From assembly GCA_011634665.1 (NCBI GenBank), contig WAEK01000005.1:2737001-2801000 (forward strand): 64,000 nucleotides of DNA. Reading direction: 5' to 3'. The position numbers and the translations under genes were made by a program. Positions 60,498-64,000 of the stretch are shown here, one piece after another. Under the pieces are notes generated by a model. That model was not told the origin of the DNA. It saw nothing but the letters and a program-made list of their open reading frames with translations, and did no database searches. Numbering within the stretch: the stretch's first letter is position 1; the number at the start of each line of letters is the position of its first letter. Origin of the DNA: Mortierella sp. BCC40632. Taxonomy: Eukaryota > Mortierellomycota > Mortierellomycetes > Mortierellales > Mortierellaceae.

Positions 60498-62779
60498 CTC
60501 TCAAGGATGAGGTCGGATGAGTGGAGAGTAAAAAGGAGACGAATGGGGTTGATGGTGAGAAAATAGGACTTTTTTTTTCTTTTATGGTTGGTCGCGGACG
60601 CGATAAAAAAGCGGACTTGGTGGCAAGACAGTCACGAATCTCTCTCTACGCGTAGTGAGTCAGGGGAGGGCCACTTGCGTCCATGGTGACTCGCCCATCC
60701 ATTTCATCTGGGGGAACAAATCAATCCCAGGAACAGTTGGACCATGGTCAATTGCAAAAGCTCTCCTAGGAGTCCTGGAGCATGTACTCACAACTGCCAC
60801 GCGACTTGAGCGTAGCTTGAGCGCTGCTCTTCTGATATAGCAATTGATCTTTACAACTCTAGAGTATCTGGGTTCATCTCTAGTGATTTTTGGCTTGACT
60901 GTTTTGAAGGCCACGCGAGCTTTTCGAGTACCTGTCGATTTTCTCCGCACAATGGTGCTTCTAGTCCTGTTACCAATAACAGTAACTGGGGAATCTCTCT
61001 GTCATCGATAGAATCACCAAACGAGGATCCGATTTCCTACAGCCATGCGAAGCAACAGCCAGTCTTTTTGCGTTCTGCAAAACCACCAATACACTCCAAC
61101 AACGATTCAGACAGCCATATCATGTCACACATATCCTAGATAGCAAAGGAGTAAAGAAAAAGAAAAGGATACAAAGCAATTATTTGCATGCTCCATTCTC
61201 TCCAATCCCTTTTTTCATTGGCTAAAGGTTGTCAATGGTTCATCAGTGAATCCGCAGGCCAGCTCTTCAGCCTTGTGTATTGGGCCAGCCAATGTGCCCA
61301 GCAGTATGATCCGCCCTTTCCTGAACGAATGTATACCCTTGATGTCTTGATTGGATAGGAGCCACTCCGCCATTCTATCCCTAGGCACAGTCAACATTAT
61401 AGAGATTGAGAACAACAAAAAGTCGAAAGGGAAGCTCAACCATACGGGATGCAATGCGGCGTGCCTAGCGCAGCGCTAGTTTAGAGAAGCTTGACCATCT
61501 TTGGGTATGACCTCGAAAGATTTTTATTTGAAAGATCCATGACCTTTCTCATTCAAGCCCACTTGAACATCTACAACATTGTCAATACCAATAGACCAAA
61601 AGGGGGCGCAGCGAAGGACCCGGAGCGGCTGGGACAAAAGTTCCCATTACAGCATTACAGAGACCTTCATCATTTTTTACCAGGGGTATATTTTAGATAG
61701 AGAAGAGAGAGAACCATTCCTTGTCTTGTACGACGACAGCCAGTTTAGGGCTGAATGTGGCTGAAACCCAAGAAATCTACAAACATCATTGGACAGGGCG
61801 CAGATGTCAAAAATAGTCTGCTAGGACGGGAGGAAAAAAAAAAAAAAAAAAAAAAAAAAGCCTTTTGACTCCCAGGGTTTGCCTCTAATAGCCAAAAAAG
61901 AGGCAAAGTCGACTAAAATTCAGCAAGCCAAGTCTTGTGCCAAGACTCTCGTGCTCGAACACACATCAATCCGCGCTCCAATAGAGGGGGGGCTACCTAG
62001 TCTCCCCCCTCTTCATCCCTCTTTCTTGTGCCCAAGATTGGCGCAATATTGAATCATTTCTACACGAGTCTTTGGTCATGGCTGGAAAAGACAATATGAG
62101 AGAATGATACTTTAATGGAGTTGAGTCAACCCATATTGCTCCAGGAGGTCTATTTCGACGAAATCGCCGATCATAGACCAAGAGAGTTTTCCGAGGAAGC
62201 AATGAACATTACAACGTACGGTATGTACCACTACCCATTCGGATGTATGTAAACTTTCAGCTGACTATTTGAATCCTTGGAGTTGCATCCATTGACAATG
62301 AAACTCTACCGAGGACTTTCTTTTCTTTTCCAGCGCTTTCAAGGCTGGCAAGAAAGAAAGGACGAAAGAAAGAAAGAAAGAAAAAAAACATGGACGACAT
62401 TGAAGGAAAGATGCCTTAGCGGCCAATAGGCACAAAGGATTAGTACGAAGCCTCTTAATCCTGGTTTTCTCTTTTCTTTTTGGGCTTTTGCGCTGTCTAG
62501 CGGAGAGAGGAACGGGCGTGGCGTCAAAGGGCGCTGAGCCTAATGACAACGAAAGGCAAAACAGCACAGCCCTACCTTGATCAGCGGGGAAATGAAAGCT
62601 GTATAAAAGGAGCAACGTGAACCCTAGAAAGGTTGGCTCTCCATCAGCTTCATCAATCCTATTCTCTCGATCTCGATCTCGATCACCCGAGTCTTCTCTT
62701 CGCCTACCAACACTTTCCTCTCTGTCTTCGACCCAAAACACTCATTCTCTCTCCTCTCAACTCTTCTCGTCAACTTATC
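60498..62779. other. Gene-poor region of mixed sequence
   Basis: No gene is supported. Unlike other gaps it is mostly non-repetitive apart from a poly-A run (61833-61859) and a GAAA repeat near 62364-62388. Open frames of up to about 96 codons are present on both strands but show no motif, and I could not link them by splice sites. It could hold a degenerate element I do not recognise. The right end is the promoter of the cysteine-rich gene. Confidence 0.4.
62602..62608 (+). promoter_or_regulatory. TATA box of the eight-cysteine protein gene
   Basis: TATAAAA, 178 bases before the ATG at 62780 and followed by a CT/TC-rich leader. Position and match are good for a core promoter and suggest a regulated, possibly highly expressed gene. 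Confidence 0.5.
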
Positions 62780-63333
62780 ATGTACTCTACCTCTACTCGC
62801 TCTATGGTCGCCATGGTCATCCTCGCCGTCTTGGCAATGCTCTCCATGGCCCCACAAGCACACGCTGACTGCACACTCGAGTGTGCAGGAATCACTACCA
62901 AGATTACGCTTTGCACGTCAATCAGGAACGGTTTCACTGACCAGATCCCTACCATTGGTGTTGACTACAAGTTGGATGACTGCATGTGTAGCCAGGAGAA
63001 TGTTCGCCTCGTCCGTAAGTGATCCATCCCTCTCTCTCTCTCTTTCTCCCCTTTCCACAGGTAGACTCCCAAAAGATAGTTGGCAAGTATCAGAGCATGG
63101 AGCTGACCTCTCTCTCTCTCCCTTTACTACTCATTCTTCTAGGCAAATGCTATGCTTGCAAGAACTTGAACACTGCAATGAACGTCACCGACAAGTTTGT
63201 CGCAGACTGCAAGGTCTTGAACAAGGGACGCACCCTCGTTAACGGTGCCTCGTCCTCCAGTATCCCCGCTGGTGTGACCTATGCTGCTATCTTGGTCGCC
63301 TCGATCGCCATGGCCACCCTTCTTGGCCACTAA
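62780..63333 (+). CDS. Secreted eight-cysteine protein, possibly GPI-anchored
   Basis: Exons 62780-63014 and 63143-63333, phases agree, 141 residues. No domain I can name. Residues 1-30 form a clear signal peptide (hydrophobic VAMVILAVLAMLSMA, then QAHA as a likely cleavage site). The mature part begins at the first cysteine and shows C-x3-C-x9-C-x22-C-x-C-x10-C-x2-C-x16-C with QIPTIGVDYKLDDCMC in the middle, matching the protein at 36259. A small Ser run (GASSSSIP) precedes a hydrophobic C-terminus (VTYAAILVASIAMATLLGH), as in GPI-anchor signals. The intron contains an extra acceptor at 63060 and a GTATCA donor at 63087, so a 26-nt cassette exon is conceivable, though it would change the frame. 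A TATA box (62602) and AATAAA (63414) frame the gene. Confidence 0.78.
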
Positions 63334-64000
63334 GTCTTTAATCTAAAAGACGCGTGCGCTCTTCCTACTAGGGTTACCCCTCCTATTGCTCCCGTAGACT
63401 TTTTTTTTATATCAATAAACCATTAAAAACTAGGATCATCGCTTTGTCGCAACAGCCTACTGCTGGTTCCTGTCCAAATTTGCCTCAAATGGCTGTGGTC
63501 TTGCGCAGGGCCTGATACATTTATCCACTCCAGCCGTGGTCGTTTCTCCTAAAGACTCGAGGGCAAGAAAGAAAAAAAAAACCAAGGGGGCGCTTGCTTT
63601 TATTACCTCTGGCCACTCCTAGAGTCCATCCAGCAGCCCAATTGACACTCGACTTTCTTGCGGCTCAATGATCATGCGAGTCTGGATAGTAATCCAATCC
63701 CTAGGCCACCCCTTTTCACTTTTTTTCCCTCTCTCTATTTCCCTCGTGTGCAAGGCGTTTGAGAGTTATCCCTGCAGTCTTTCAGCCCGCCTCCTGGCCC
63801 ACATTGCCCACTTCTTGGTGGAGTCGTAGTATTATGTGTGGTTTGCAAGATGAGGTTGGAAGAAAATGACCGTTAGGCAAGTCGAAAAGACGGGGCAGTT
63901 CTTCCTCCCCGCGCGATTTTTTTTTAATAGGACTGGAGTACCACATCGAGTCTCTTTGCTCCCGCTCCTTCTTACCCGTGCGAGTATAAGTAGAAGAAGA
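63334..64000. other. 3' flank, no gene seen
   Basis: It contains the AATAAA signal at 63414-63419 of the preceding gene. The rest shows no supported coding sequence, though a gene could begin beyond the window edge: CT-rich DNA near 63720-63740 is similar to leaders elsewhere in the window. Confidence 0.45.

Noticed and set aside
61441..61490. Possible tRNA-like inverted repeat (GCGTGCCTAGCGCAGCGCTAG)
   Set aside because: Short palindromic sequence only. I could not fold a cloverleaf with the conserved T-loop.

Overview
This window looks like nuclear DNA of a filamentous fungus. Genes carry several short spliceosomal introns with GTAAGT-type donors and TAG or CAG acceptors. Intergenic DNA is full of CT/GA microsatellites and long poly-A or poly-T runs, and the gene set is typical of fungi (PRM1, ferric reductase, ERG26, UPF0658, YPQ-type PQ-loop carrier, SSE1-type Hsp110). 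I lean towards Mucoromycota, perhaps a Mortierella relative, but that is inference from gene style rather than a sequence match. I saw no bacterial operons, rRNA, CRISPR arrays or intact transposons.

Layout, first half: the 3' part of a serine-rich protein (1-1664, +); a ferric-reductase-type oxidoreductase (2147-5144, -); a long gene-poor stretch; a PRM1 membrane-fusion protein whose reading frame runs without a stop into a metallo-beta-lactamase-fold hydrolase (7587-12431, -); a CZIB/DUF866 zinc protein (12939-13917, -); nucleoside diphosphate kinase (14254-15275, -); a UPF0658 Golgi membrane protein (15982-18504, -); an ERG26-type 3-beta-hydroxysteroid dehydrogenase (19424-20686, +); two GH47 alpha-mannosidases facing tail to tail (20961-24190, + and 24720-27777, -); TXNL1 thioredoxin/PITH (28282-30105, -); and two tandem MYND zinc-finger genes with a broken copy of the TXNL1 first exon between them (30378-32078, -).

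Layout, second half: a PUM3/Puf6 RNA-binding protein (32352-34707, +); a small eight-cysteine protein (36259-36681, +); Hsp110/SSE1 (36989-39791, -); an FSH1 serine hydrolase (40330-41790, +); a two-TM protein with a long disordered tail (43668-45984, +); a PQ-loop amino acid carrier (46704-48945, +); a large low-complexity, probably nuclear protein with a 2-kb intron (49788-54230, -); a SET/MYND protein (57054-58772, +); the arginine-pathway ornithine acetyltransferase ArgJ/ARG7 (58987-60497, -); and a second eight-cysteine protein with a signal peptide and a possible GPI tail (62780-63333, +).

The genes do not form one pathway. Most are housekeeping: N-glycan trimming, sterol and arginine synthesis, ribosome biogenesis, chaperoning, nucleotide balance. 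The most notable items are the PRM1-hydrolase fusion, the paired eight-cysteine proteins, the TXNL1-MYND segmental duplication, the ferric reductase with an extra membrane hairpin, and GC-AG introns. Exon coordinates were worked out by hand from splice motifs and reading phase and have not been checked against RNA.
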